Shown here: positions 55,832-64,000 of the stretch, piece by piece
How the letters are laid out: each line of letters starts with the position of its first letter
Numbering within the stretch: the first letter of the stretch is position 1
Assembly: GCF_036860695.1 (NCBI RefSeq)
Contig: NZ_JAYKGJ010000003.1
Span: 248,001 to 312,000 of the forward strand
Direction: 5' to 3'
Source: Rosettibacter firmus
Lineage (GTDB): Bacteria > Bacteroidota > Ignavibacteria > Ignavibacteriales > Melioribacteraceae
DNA: 64,000 nt
The notes under the pieces: model-generated
Told to the model about the DNA's origin: nothing
Seen by the model: the letters and a program-made list of their open reading frames with translations, nothing else
The model's database searches: none
Translations under genes and position numbers: made by a program

Positions 55832-57031
55832 TTATTTATGACAATAACCGCAAAAACCTACACCTTTAATTCCATTAGGTCTTGCATTGGCATCACGATG
55901 ACATGTATAGCATACTGAATTTGCATCACTATGCCAATCTCCATCCTGATCACTCATAAAGCTTCTTATATGAGTTTTGGGATTTGTACCTTTTATTCCA
56001 TCATTATCAACATGGCATAAAATACAACTTGGGTCAGCACCTTGAATATCATGGCAGGAAGTACACGATTCAATATCTCTTCTTGCAAGTTCTGCATGAA
56101 GTCCACCACCTGTTCCAACACCTATAGTAACAAAGTTCGATTTTCGATGAGATGCAGGCATTGTTCCTTCCATCGAAAAATCTCCAGATGCAGAGTTGTG
56201 GCATTCAGCACAAAATGTTTCAACCTGATGACATGTCTGGCATTCACTGGATTTATTATTAGCATCAACACCGTGTGTAAATCGATAATTTAAATCATGT
56301 ACTCTGCTTAATTGTTGCTGTTTTGTATTATCAATAAACTTATGTGGTGAATAAGGAACATAAAAATCTTTTGCGGTATTGCTTTCTGTAATCATTGTTG
56401 TAGAGACATGACAGGTTTCGCAAAAATCATTATCGTGACACATCTGGCACTCTGCATTTTCAGCATTAGCACTGAACTTATGAGATTTCATGAAATTAAC
56501 CTGTTGATGATCCTGTGGAATTAAATTAACAGTAGAGATATGACACGTTTCACAATTATTTGTAGCAACACTTTGATTATTATGACAGGAAGCACATTGA
56601 TTCATTTTTGGAAAAGCTGCTGCTGATTGAAAAGCATAATCAACTTCTTCTATTCCTTTGTGGCATACAATGCAATCCATCTTTTGATCGATAACATGCT
56701 TCTTATGATTAAATATTAACTCAGATTCTTTTTGAATAAGTTTTTCATTAACATCTTCGTAATGGCATGTATTACACTTATCTGTATCTTCAACATCGTG
56801 ACAGGTTGCACATGCATCTTTTTCAGGTAATAATCGATCCTTTAAAGATATACTTTCAGCAGCTTTTGTGTGACATGTTGTGCACTCTGCAATTTCTTTA
56901 TGCAATGAATGTGAAAATTTAATTATGTTCTTATTGGTTTTCTGTGGTTCTACTCTTTCATTTACCGCAGCAATTGTAAGAAAGATTGTAATTGAAAGAG
57001 CTATGGCTGCATAAAATATTTTTATTTTCAT
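55832..57031 (-). CDS. Tetradecahaem c-type cytochrome
   Basis: A 399-residue exported protein (signal anchor residues ~4-22) with 14 CXXCH motifs, including CTTCH, CIVCH, CQMCH, CAECH, CILCH and CGYCH, and free histidines (FSHSLHKE, FNHKKH, MPASHRK) for distal ligands. Similar density and FxHxxH spacing occur in periplasmic decahaem and larger cytochromes of metal reducers. It lies 5 bp from the barrel gene and 12 bp from the 9-haem gene, so the three are one transcript. Probably spans or docks in the outer-membrane barrel. Confidence 0.9.
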   Translation of the reverse strand: MKIKIFYAAIALSITIFLTIAAVNERVEPQKTNKNIIKFSHSLHKEIAECTTCHTKAAESISLKDRLLPEKDACATCHDVEDTDKCNTCHYEDVNEKLIQKESELIFNHKKHVIDQKMDCIVCHKGIEEVDYAFQSAAAFPKMNQCASCHNNQSVATNNCETCHISTVNLIPQDHQQVNFMKSHKFSANAENAECQMCHDNDFCETCHVSTTMITESNTAKDFYVPYSPHKFIDNTKQQQLSRVHDLNYRFTHGVDANNKSSECQTCHQVETFCAECHNSASGDFSMEGTMPASHRKSNFVTIGVGTGGGLHAELARRDIESCTSCHDIQGADPSCILCHVDNDGIKGTNPKTHIRSFMSDQDGDWHSDANSVCYTCHRDANARPNGIKGVGFCGYCHK

Positions 57032-57036
57032 AATCT

Positions 57037-58299
57037 TTAAATGTTTGTATTAAACAAATAATTTATTTTGAACATTAATCTCAGATCGTTTTTATAAATC
57101 TTATTATTAAAATATTGTGTCTGGAAATCGAAAGAAAATGTTCTCCATGGTCTTAAGTTTAATCCACCAATAAATGAAGTTACTGAGTTAATATTATCAT
57201 ACTTTGATAATTTATAATTAGAATAAGTAATACCAATTGAAGGAGTGATAAAACCTTCAAAAAATGATCTGGCAGCAAATACAGAAATAGCATCGAGTTC
57301 ACCAATATCTCCAAATGTTTTTCTGTAACTTAAGCTACCAAAGTTTGTATTTGCTCCCATTGTAATTCGAGATGAATGTTCGCTTCCAAATTTCACATCA
57401 CCGAATTTCAACACAAATGTATATAGATTAGAAACATTATAATCAATACCACCTTCTATTTCCTGGCTATTTCCATAATCAAAAACAGAAAAAATAGAAT
57501 TGTATCTTACCTTTGGTTCTCTCAAATTATAATAAAAGTTAATTCCCATATCTTTTGTAGCTTTTAATCTTCCATCAAATTCAATTCTCGATGTTTCTTT
57601 ATAATTCAAATCATATTCATAACGAGTATTAACATCCAGAATTTGATTGTAATTATAAGTAGCATCTGCAGAAAGATATTTATACTGATTAGATTTTGTT
57701 TGTATCAATACTGTAACTAAATCCAGATTTTCGTTTAATCTTTCAGCATAGTAATCAAGTGGTTTAAAATTCTTATCGAAATATGAAATTCCAATTCTAA
57801 AATTTTTCAAAGCATATGCTTCAAATCTTCCGCCCAAAACATAATTATTTGAAATATCGTCAATTAATTCAAATTTTTGATAAGCTGGAACATTTCCACC
57901 ATAGAATCCCATTAGAGAAAAACCAGAGTATTTAATTTTCAAATTAATTCCATCAAATAAACCACCAGCTACTGGAGTTATTAAAGGTTGTCTTCCAATC
58001 TTAATAGAAACAAGGTTGAATAAATCTCTTGCTTCCAGATAAAGATTATAAAATCTCGTTCTTGGGTCTGCATCAAGAACATTTCCAATATTGCTTTCAA
58101 AATTGAATCTGGTTCGCAAAGAAAATTTGTTGTAATTGACATTGAGATTCAGTGTTTGATAAGTTCTGAAAAATGTTTCTGAGTTGTTTACATCGTTAAA
58201 TCTTTCAAATGAATAAACAGAAGAAGTAAATCTGCCATTGATATTCTGGGCAGAAATAATCAATGGCATTAAAATTATTAATGAAATTAATTTTTTCAT
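57037..58299 (-). CDS. Outer-membrane beta-barrel protein (porin-cytochrome type)
   Basis: A 420-residue protein with signal peptide (residues 1-17, LIISA) and a long series of alternating hydrophobic/aromatic beta-strands (FSLRTRFNFES, NYVLGGRFEAYAL, ITMGANTNFGSLSY), ending in a hydrophobic strand with an aromatic three residues from the end. No plug or TonB box is seen. Its position inside the cytochrome cluster suggests the porin partner of a porin-cytochrome conduit (MtrB-like in role); no sequence family was identified, so this is inference from context. Confidence 0.75.
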   Translation of the reverse strand: MKKLISLIILMPLIISAQNINGRFTSSVYSFERFNDVNNSETFFRTYQTLNLNVNYNKFSLRTRFNFESNIGNVLDADPRTRFYNLYLEARDLFNLVSIKIGRQPLITPVAGGLFDGINLKIKYSGFSLMGFYGGNVPAYQKFELIDDISNNYVLGGRFEAYALKNFRIGISYFDKNFKPLDYYAERLNENLDLVTVLIQTKSNQYKYLSADATYNYNQILDVNTRYEYDLNYKETSRIEFDGRLKATKDMGINFYYNLREPKVRYNSIFSVFDYGNSQEIEGGIDYNVSNLYTFVLKFGDVKFGSEHSSRITMGANTNFGSLSYRKTFGDIGELDAISVFAARSFFEGFITPSIGITYSNYKLSKYDNINSVTSFIGGLNLRPWRTFSFDFQTQYFNNKIYKNDLRLMFKINYLFNTNI

Positions 58300-58317
58300 T
58301 TTAGTCCTGCTAAGATT

Positions 58318-58863
58318 TTAGTTTTTTGGTACTTTGTGTTCAATCTTAGACCACATTTCATCAAATTTAAATTCTTTATAAGTTGGACTTTCAGGATTAT
58401 GGCATGTTTTGCAATATTTTTCAATTTCTTCTTTATTTTTCCAAATAATTAATCCATTTTTAACAGATTCTTCTCTGCTTTTCATTACTTTAAGTGATTT
58501 ATAAGCAGAACCAGGTCCATGACATGTTTCGCATTGTACACCATCTTCAACTTTAAATTTTGCACCAATTAATTTTTTATCTACATCGTAACCAGAAGCA
58601 TGACATTTCAAACACTTTGGATTTTCAACTGCTTTTACATCACCAGAAAGTTTATTAGCTTCTTCTGTTAAAAGTGCTTTGTAAGCATTTGCATGTTTAC
58701 TTTCCTGCCATATTTTTAACTGCTGTCCCTGTTTTTCTGTTTTGTGACATGTTCCGCAAACCTGAACACCTTCATAACTAAATTGTTGAGAGTATCCTTG
58801 AGCTGGTAAAATAAAATAAATTAATACTGCAAAAAATATTAATGTGCTTGTTTTCTTTAGCAT
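58318..58863 (-). CDS. Tetrahaem cytochrome c554-like protein
   Basis: A periplasmic c-type cytochrome with four CXXCH sites (CGTCH, CLKCH, CETCH, CKTCH) arranged as in the cytochrome c554 family, including CHASGYD and ETCHGPGS. The ATG at 58863 is chosen because GGAGG lies seven bases upstream and it gives a clean signal peptide (to about GYSQ); an in-frame upstream ATG would add a non-signal sequence of 20 residues. Placed between the inner-membrane and outer-membrane components, it is a good candidate for the periplasmic shuttle. Confidence 0.9.
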   Translation of the reverse strand: MLKKTSTLIFFAVLIYFILPAQGYSQQFSYEGVQVCGTCHKTEKQGQQLKIWQESKHANAYKALLTEEANKLSGDVKAVENPKCLKCHASGYDVDKKLIGAKFKVEDGVQCETCHGPGSAYKSLKVMKSREESVKNGLIIWKNKEEIEKYCKTCHNPESPTYKEFKFDEMWSKIEHKVPKN

Positions 58864-58936
58864 TGTAAAATCCTCCTGATAGTTAATAAACAATTTATTC
58901 TGTAAGGAAAATAGCTTAATCATTTTTTATTGGCAA

Positions 58937-61381
58937 TCATTTATTTTCATTTTGTGATTGTGTATCCCGTCCTTTATTTTTTTCTTTTTCTTCTGAATTT
59001 AATTTTTCTTCGAGCCATGTTTTTAATTCTGGATCGTTATCAATTTCTGAATCAATAATTATATCGGGATTTAAGCCATGCTTTTTAAGTGTTGAAGTAA
59101 ATAGCAATGTTGAATTACTTAATCTTTTATAATCTCTTTTTCCAAGTTGATATTCTTTCCATTCAAGAACAACTCTACGAAAATGTTTTTCGTGATGATG
59201 ACGATAATTATGTAATGTCATTTTCCCATCTATCCAGGTTAAACTCATCGGGTATTCATGTGGATGAAAGATTACAAAAAACCAGTGCCATACAAGAATT
59301 GCAAGAGTTGCTAATATTGCTTCGTAAAAATGGATTAATTCACATACTTTAATTAACCAGACTGGAGCCCAATCGCCTACTATTGTTGGGAACCACAAAA
59401 TAAATCCAGTTAATCCCATTACAATTGTTCCCCAAATTAAAGCCCAGTATTCAGCTTTTTCGGTGTAATCAAATTTGTCGTATTGTGGTTTTTGTTTTCT
59501 TAATCCCAGATAATAAAGTATTGTCTCTTTTGCATCCAGTACATCATTAAATGTTGGAATTAAATTTTTAAGGACTTCTCTACCACGAGCTGTAAAAATC
59601 AAATATCCTACATGATAAATTCCAGTACCAATTAAAACTATTGCTGCCCCCCTATGAATATACTGACGAGCAGTTTCAGTCATTCCAAACATCTTCAACA
59701 ATTCGCCCCACCAGGTTTGACTATATTTTAATGCAAATCCTGTAATTGCAAGTGTAATAAATGATATTAACAGTAAAAGATGTTGAATAACTTCGCTTTT
59801 GGTAAATCTTGGAATTGTAATTTCATTTTCAATTCTTCTTTTCTTTTTGCGAATTTCATAGATATAAATCAACAAGTTGTGTAAAATCATTCCACCTATT
59901 ACTGAAATTATAAGCCAGAAATAAATATTAGCAATTAAGTTTTCAATTTTTGAAGCTGTTCCATTCTGAGTTTTATGTGAATAACTTTGAGCAAATACTG
60001 GAGTTGCATTTGTATGGCATTTTTGACAGGTTTTAGTAACATTATTAATATTTACACTTGATTCTGGATGTTCACTTGGTAAAATTTTATGAACACTATG
60101 ACAATCCACACACATTGCAGCATCTTTATCTCCACGCATTACTGCAAGACCATGATAGCTATCCTGATATTGTTTAGCCTGTCCCCCACTTATTCCAAAC
60201 CTTTCTGCAATACGTGGATTTTCATGACAAACCATACAGGTTTTTTCTTGAAGTTTCTTTGATTCTTCTCTTTTGTCGATTGTAGTAATTGATTGTATAC
60301 TGTGTTCACTATGGCAATCGTTACAAACAGGTGATTCTCTAAATCCTTTTTTTGCTCTTATCCAGTGAATTGATTTTTGATATTCTTCTGATTCCTTCGG
60401 ATGACATTGACCACAGGTAGAAGGAATATTAAACGAAGAAATTTTTGAAGTTGGCTGAACTTTATTTTTAATATCATGTACGCCATGACACATTGTGCAG
60501 GTTGCTGCATCAAGCCTGCCTTTTTCTACTAATTTACCATGAACAGAATTTTTATAAGTTTTGCCAGGTGTAGGAATTCCAATATCATATTTTTTAGCTA
60601 ATTCTGGATTGTCGTGACATTTTCCACAGGTTTCTGCTAAATTTGTTGGATAAACTGAACTTGATGGATGTTTTACTTTTTTAATATCATGCGAACCATG
60701 ACAATCCCAGCACTTGGCTGCATCATCAATCCCTTCGCTTAATGCAATTCCATGTATACTTTCACTATGTTCTTTAGCAATTTCTCCATGACATACATAA
60801 CAATCTGCTTTCTTTGTCGATTTCAAATTTTCAGGATGATCTTTAAGATTATTTGCAATAAAGCTATGACAATCAGAACATTCAAGATTTTTATGAACTG
60901 AGCTTGGGAGTGTGAGTTTTACATCAACTTTTTTATGACAGGCAAGACAATTACTTTTGTCAACAGCTGTTGAATGATATGCTTTTAAAATAGGTTTTGC
61001 TTCGTGACATTTAGCACAATACAGCTTTGATTTCAAAGAATTTTCTAACGGAGGCTTAACTATTTCATGATTTCCATGGCACGAAACACAATTTGGTGCA
61101 TTTTTTATTTTTAATCTATGATGGATATCTGCTTTTACAGATTTTTCTTTATCATCGTGACAGTTAATACAATTAACCTTTTTTACACCTTTATCAATAT
61201 GTTCTTCATCAGTTACATCTTCATGGCATCCCTGACAATCAATTGCATCTTTATGAACAGACTTATCAATAGAAACTTCGTGGCAATCGGCACAATTAAA
61301 TTCTTGAGCATTTATATAATTCAATAAAATAGTAAATAAAAAAGCAGTAATGAAGAGAAACCTTATCTGAATAGAACTCAC
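58937..61381 (-). CDS. Sixteen-haem c-type / b-type cytochrome fusion (CbcL-like membrane quinol oxidoreductase)
   Basis: An 814-residue inner-membrane cytochrome. Residues 1-25 are a signal peptide (YINAQ). Residues 30-456 contain 16 CXXCH sites (CADCH first, CQKCH at 452-456 last). Residues ~478-720 form five helices with the b-haem-type histidines of the cytochrome b561/Ni-hydrogenase family (YIHRGAA, GIYHVGY, LIHFYEA, WHWFF). The tail is charged and cytosolic. This fusion plan is that of Geobacter CbcL, which passes quinol electrons to periplasmic c haems. The start is GTG with AAGGAG seven bases upstream. First gene of the conduit block. Confidence 0.9.
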   Translation of the reverse strand: MSSIQIRFLFITAFLFTILLNYINAQEFNCADCHEVSIDKSVHKDAIDCQGCHEDVTDEEHIDKGVKKVNCINCHDDKEKSVKADIHHRLKIKNAPNCVSCHGNHEIVKPPLENSLKSKLYCAKCHEAKPILKAYHSTAVDKSNCLACHKKVDVKLTLPSSVHKNLECSDCHSFIANNLKDHPENLKSTKKADCYVCHGEIAKEHSESIHGIALSEGIDDAAKCWDCHGSHDIKKVKHPSSSVYPTNLAETCGKCHDNPELAKKYDIGIPTPGKTYKNSVHGKLVEKGRLDAATCTMCHGVHDIKNKVQPTSKISSFNIPSTCGQCHPKESEEYQKSIHWIRAKKGFRESPVCNDCHSEHSIQSITTIDKREESKKLQEKTCMVCHENPRIAERFGISGGQAKQYQDSYHGLAVMRGDKDAAMCVDCHSVHKILPSEHPESSVNINNVTKTCQKCHTNATPVFAQSYSHKTQNGTASKIENLIANIYFWLIISVIGGMILHNLLIYIYEIRKKKRRIENEITIPRFTKSEVIQHLLLLISFITLAITGFALKYSQTWWGELLKMFGMTETARQYIHRGAAIVLIGTGIYHVGYLIFTARGREVLKNLIPTFNDVLDAKETILYYLGLRKQKPQYDKFDYTEKAEYWALIWGTIVMGLTGFILWFPTIVGDWAPVWLIKVCELIHFYEAILATLAILVWHWFFVIFHPHEYPMSLTWIDGKMTLHNYRHHHEKHFRRVVLEWKEYQLGKRDYKRLSNSTLLFTSTLKKHGLNPDIIIDSEIDNDPELKTWLEEKLNSEEKEKNKGRDTQSQNENK

Positions 61382-61605
61382 TTAATTCTCCTTATTAATG
61401 GAACAGCAAATTACATCAAAAATTGTGCTTGAATTTTAATTTTTTATTAATCAAAAAATACTTTTAGATAATAATTGAATGAATTCTATAAAATATTCTC
61501 CCAATAAAATTATTATTTATAAGAAAAAATTTTATTAAAAATAAGATAAAAGACTTACATATCCTATCAAATTATAAACATATTTTCAATAGGAGATCAA
61601 TTTTT

Positions 61606-62748
61606 TTACTTTCTAAAAAATTCTCCTGTGATTATATACCACTCCTTCTCGCCAAGATTTTCAAGCTGTCCCCAGTAAAGTTCTTCAGAGGATTCTTCTT
61701 TGACAAATTCTTTAATCTTATTAATATATTTTTCAATTTCTTCTTGATAAAAAGTAACAGCACTTTTACCAATTTTGAGTAATTGCAATTCTGTATCTAA
61801 TTTATCTGCATCAATTATGCAGATCCAGTTTTTATCGTAAGGAGTAAAATCAAGTGATTCAAGATTTTCTGCTAATTCGTGGTTAATCGACTTAACCAAT
61901 CCACTGACAGGAGATAAAAATTGAATTGTTTTTTTATTTTGTCTTACACTAAAAAGAGGTTGTCCTTTTTGCACATTCATACCAAGATTTGGAAATTCAA
62001 TACTATCAATTTTACCAATTAATTTTTTTGCAAAGTCGTCCAGTCCAACTTTAACACTTCCATCCTGACTAACAGCCGCCCAGCAATGTCCTTCTGAAAT
62101 AAATACTCCACCTGGAATTGCAAATTCACTTTTACCAACTTTTTCAATCTCTGGAATATGAGCAATATGAACACGTGGTTTCAATTGTTTTTGAATTCTA
62201 TCGTGTCGTTTAATTAAGCATTTCTTGGTGAATTCAAGCAGTTCATCTTCTGTAAATGGTTTTTGGACATAATCCATTGCACCAAGTTTCATACATTCAA
62301 CTGCAGTTTCAACTGTTGCATATCCAGTAATTATAATTACATCAATATCTGGACGGAGATATTTAATAGTTTTTGTAACTTCAACACCGTCCATTTCTGG
62401 CATTTTTAAATCAGTAAATACAAAATCATAATGATGAGATTTAACAAGGTTAATTGCTTCTGCACCAGAGTTTACAGTGTCAACAGAATAGCCATCCAGT
62501 ACAAGAATTTTTCTAAAGCTATCTAAAATTATATCTTCGTCATCAACACAAAGAATCCTTGCTTTTGGATTTGGGACTTCAGCCCTTTTAAGTGATTTTA
62601 CTTCTTTACCAAAATCAACTTGAACAACTTCTTTAAGAATTGCTTCGCGTTCTTTTCTTATTTTCTTTTCGTTTACTTTCTTAATAGCATATCTTATAAT
62701 CACATCTGCAATAATTACTATGATAAGTAATAAAATAAATAATAGCAT
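61606..62748 (-). CDS. Membrane-anchored receiver fused to a GcvH-like domain
   Basis: A 380-residue signalling protein of unusual build. Residues 1-22 are a transmembrane helix. Residues 64-180 are a receiver (D69, D70, phospho-acceptor D113, T141, K163). Residues 217-315 resemble glycine-cleavage H protein: HCWAAVSQDGSVKVGLDDFA, then FLSPVSGLVKSINHEL and DKNWICII. K272 falls where GcvH carries its lipoyl lysine (QNKKTIQFLSPVSG). A helical tail ends the protein. No DNA-binding domain is present. AAGGAG before the ATG. Output role unknown; inference: a receiver that acts at the membrane or uses a lipoyl-like arm. Confidence 0.82.
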   Translation of the reverse strand: MLLFILLLIIVIIADVIIRYAIKKVNEKKIRKEREAILKEVVQVDFGKEVKSLKRAEVPNPKARILCVDDEDIILDSFRKILVLDGYSVDTVNSGAEAINLVKSHHYDFVFTDLKMPEMDGVEVTKTIKYLRPDIDVIIITGYATVETAVECMKLGAMDYVQKPFTEDELLEFTKKCLIKRHDRIQKQLKPRVHIAHIPEIEKVGKSEFAIPGGVFISEGHCWAAVSQDGSVKVGLDDFAKKLIGKIDSIEFPNLGMNVQKGQPLFSVRQNKKTIQFLSPVSGLVKSINHELAENLESLDFTPYDKNWICIIDADKLDTELQLLKIGKSAVTFYQEEIEKYINKIKEFVKEESSEELYWGQLENLGEKEWYIITGEFFRK

Positions 62749-62768
62749 AAATTTTCTCCTTATTAAAA

Positions 62769-63548
62769 TTATCTATCTGAACAACACGGTATTAATAATT
62801 TTTTTTCATATTCAAAGTTGTTTGGAATTATTCTATAAATCCAACCTTCGAAATAAGGATCTTTTTCAATAATCGAAATATTAGTTAATAACTTTTCATT
62901 TCTATCAATAATCCTGCCACTTAAAGCAGAGTATAGATTGTGGATATCTCCTTCTTCATCTTCAAATTTTGCAAGTAATCCAGCCTGATTAATTTTTTCA
63001 TCCAAATCTAACAATTCTATTCTTTTTAGATTATCAATAGTTTTCAGATATAAATTTGTTGCTCCAAGTAATACTGTCCCATTAAAATCTTCTAAAGCCC
63101 AGCATGAGTAACCAAACCTAAAATATTTTGATGGACAGGATACATACACCACAGTACTACTTTTGTTATTTAATAATTCATAATAATGAAGTCCACGTTT
63201 TATAGTACTTGACATTTCATCAAATGTAAATGGTTTGGGAATAAAATCAATAGCTCCTTTATAAAGAGATTGTACAGCATTTTCTAATGTTGAATATCCA
63301 GTAGTCATGATAACTGGAATATTTACCTTCAAATTTTGTAGCTCTTCTAAAAATTGAAATCCATTCATAACAGGCAACATTATATCGCAAATAATTAATC
63401 TGTAATTATTTTCTTTAACTTTTTCGATGGCAATCAAAGCATCGTTTGACGAATCAATTTTATAATTATTAATTCTGCCAACTTTAATCACAGAATCAAT
63501 AACAACCTGTTCATCATCGATTACTAATATGTCAAATTTGTTTTTCAT
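62769..63548 (-). CDS. Receiver fused to a degenerate GcvH-like domain
   Basis: A 259-residue soluble protein. Residues 4-120 are a receiver (D11, D12, phospho-acceptor D55, T83, K105). Residues 147-245 match GcvH in pattern (YSCWALEDFNGTVLLGA, NLYSALSGRIIDRNEKLL, DPYFEGWIYRIIP), but the lipoyl-lysine position is G/D (EEGDIHNLYSALSG), so it cannot be lipoylated as GcvH is. It ends with PCCSDR. Its ATG overlaps the kinase stop by four bases, so it is coupled to the kinase. Confidence 0.82.
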   Translation of the reverse strand: MKNKFDILVIDDEQVVIDSVIKVGRINNYKIDSSNDALIAIEKVKENNYRLIICDIMLPVMNGFQFLEELQNLKVNIPVIMTTGYSTLENAVQSLYKGAIDFIPKPFTFDEMSSTIKRGLHYYELLNNKSSTVVYVSCPSKYFRFGYSCWALEDFNGTVLLGATNLYLKTIDNLKRIELLDLDEKINQAGLLAKFEDEEGDIHNLYSALSGRIIDRNEKLLTNISIIEKDPYFEGWIYRIIPNNFEYEKKLLIPCCSDR

Positions 63549-64000
63549 TCTACTGGAAGTTTAATTGAAAATGTTGTTCCTTTTCCAACTTCACTTTGAA
63601 CTGTTATAGTACCATTATGATTATCAATAATTCCCCACACAACAGATAAGCCCAAGCCAGTTCCTTTCTGTCCTTTAGTTGTAAAAAATGGTTCAAATAT
63701 TTTATGAATATATTCTTGAGGAATTCCACAACCTGAATCTGTAAATTGAATTTCAACAAATTTTTTATCACCTTCTTCATCAACTTCTTTCCATCTTTGC
63801 CAATCATCTTTAAAAGAGGCACAACCTTCAAGATAACCTTGAGTTGGAATCTCTATTTTATAAACTGCTCCACCACAAACAGGACATTTTTCATTTTTGT
63901 CGATTAGAGACAAATCACATACTGGGCATGAAAGTTTTATAGCTTCATTTTTTTCTACAGGAATTCCAAAATAATGTTTAGCTCTGCCATAAATTGGATC
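63545..64000 (-). CDS. Sensor histidine kinase, C-terminal part, with zinc-ribbon-like insert (runs off the right edge)
   Basis: Only the last ~151 residues are in the window; the frame stays open to base 64000, so this is a 5'-truncated gene. ATPase-domain boxes are visible: DSGCGIPQE (G1), HKIFEPFFTTKGQKGTGLGL (F and G2) and VGKGTTFSIKLPVE at the end. Before the G1 box is an insert with CPVC, then 12 residues later CPVCGG, and a further segment GYLEGCASFKDDWQRW; the four Cys form a zinc-ribbon pattern. A TTG start at 63913 is possible but unlikely because the N box must lie upstream. It heads the two-gene receiver operon. Confidence 0.85.
   Translation of the reverse strand, partial: DPIYGRAKHYFGIPVEKNEAIKLSCPVCDLSLIDKNEKCPVCGGAVYKIEIPTQGYLEGCASFKDDWQRWKEVDEEGDKKFVEIQFTDSGCGIPQEYIHKIFEPFFTTKGQKGTGLGLSVVWGIIDNHNGTITVQSEVGKGTTFSIKLPVE

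Noticed and set aside
61382-61605. Sigma-54 promoter upstream of the cytochrome conduit
   Set aside because: No GG-N10-GC element was found on the minus strand, and neither receiver has an AAA+ domain.

Overview
The window looks like chromosomal DNA of an A+T-rich, Gram-negative, anaerobic or facultative member of the Bacteroidota/Chlorobiota side of the tree, most likely Ignavibacteria (Melioribacter/Ignavibacterium-like). The reasons are two secreted proteins with type IX secretion C-terminal domains of the NYPNPFNP(S/T)T type, a complete C5 haem pathway, porin plus multihaem cytochromes, DUF2723 glycosyltransferase, and low-G+C codon use. The assignment is inference; no rRNA or other marker gene is present.

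Layout. 0.1-8.9 kb: two type-IX-secreted surface proteins on the minus strand, one with two cohesin-like domains and one giant repeat protein with a dockerin-like module, preceded by a leader with a seven-codon mini-ORF. 9.1-15.4 kb: an accessory stretch filled with two families of dispersed palindromic repeats, with rpiA, an M13 peptidase and two tiny nuclease genes (GxxExxY PD-(D/E)XK and GIY-YIG), each nuclease tightly bracketed by one repeat family. 15.4-19.4 kb: a TPP-riboswitch-controlled thiamine operon (thiC, AIR-synthase-like gene, thiD, thiE). 19.4-24.6 kb: glycosyltransferases (GT9, DUF2723/GT117-like, GT2). 24.9-35.1 kb: an ABC-2 exporter, a membrane protein, a DUF362/polyferredoxin redox pair, a YqhD-like alcohol dehydrogenase, a stand-alone receiver, a PflX-like radical SAM protein, a DUF1028 protein and an FKBP isomerase.

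35.2-54.7 kb carries every step from glutamyl-tRNA to protohaem: hemL, hemB, hemY and the contiguous hemX-hemA-hemC-hemD-hemE-hemN-hemH run, with miaB, a thioesterase, an MFS transporter, zwf-pgl and an M3 peptidase interspersed. 54.8-61.4 kb is a block of five genes: a 16-haem c/b fusion membrane cytochrome, a tetrahaem c554-like protein, an outer-membrane beta-barrel, a 14-haem and a 9-haem cytochrome. Together these look like a trans-envelope electron conduit (43 c-type haem sites). 61.6-64.0 kb is a two-component locus: a histidine kinase with a zinc-ribbon-like insert in its ATPase domain (runs off the right edge) and two receivers fused to GcvH-like domains, one of them membrane-anchored.

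How it fits together: haem synthesis, a HemX/CcsA-like protein, the multihaem conduit and an unusual signalling system lie next to each other, suggesting a respiratory module whose cofactor supply and regulation are co-located. The most novel-looking items are the GcvH-receiver/zinc-ribbon-kinase system, the nuclease-bracketed repeats, and the AIR-synthase-like gene sitting where thiL would be expected. No tRNA, rRNA, CRISPR array or transposase was recognised by eye.
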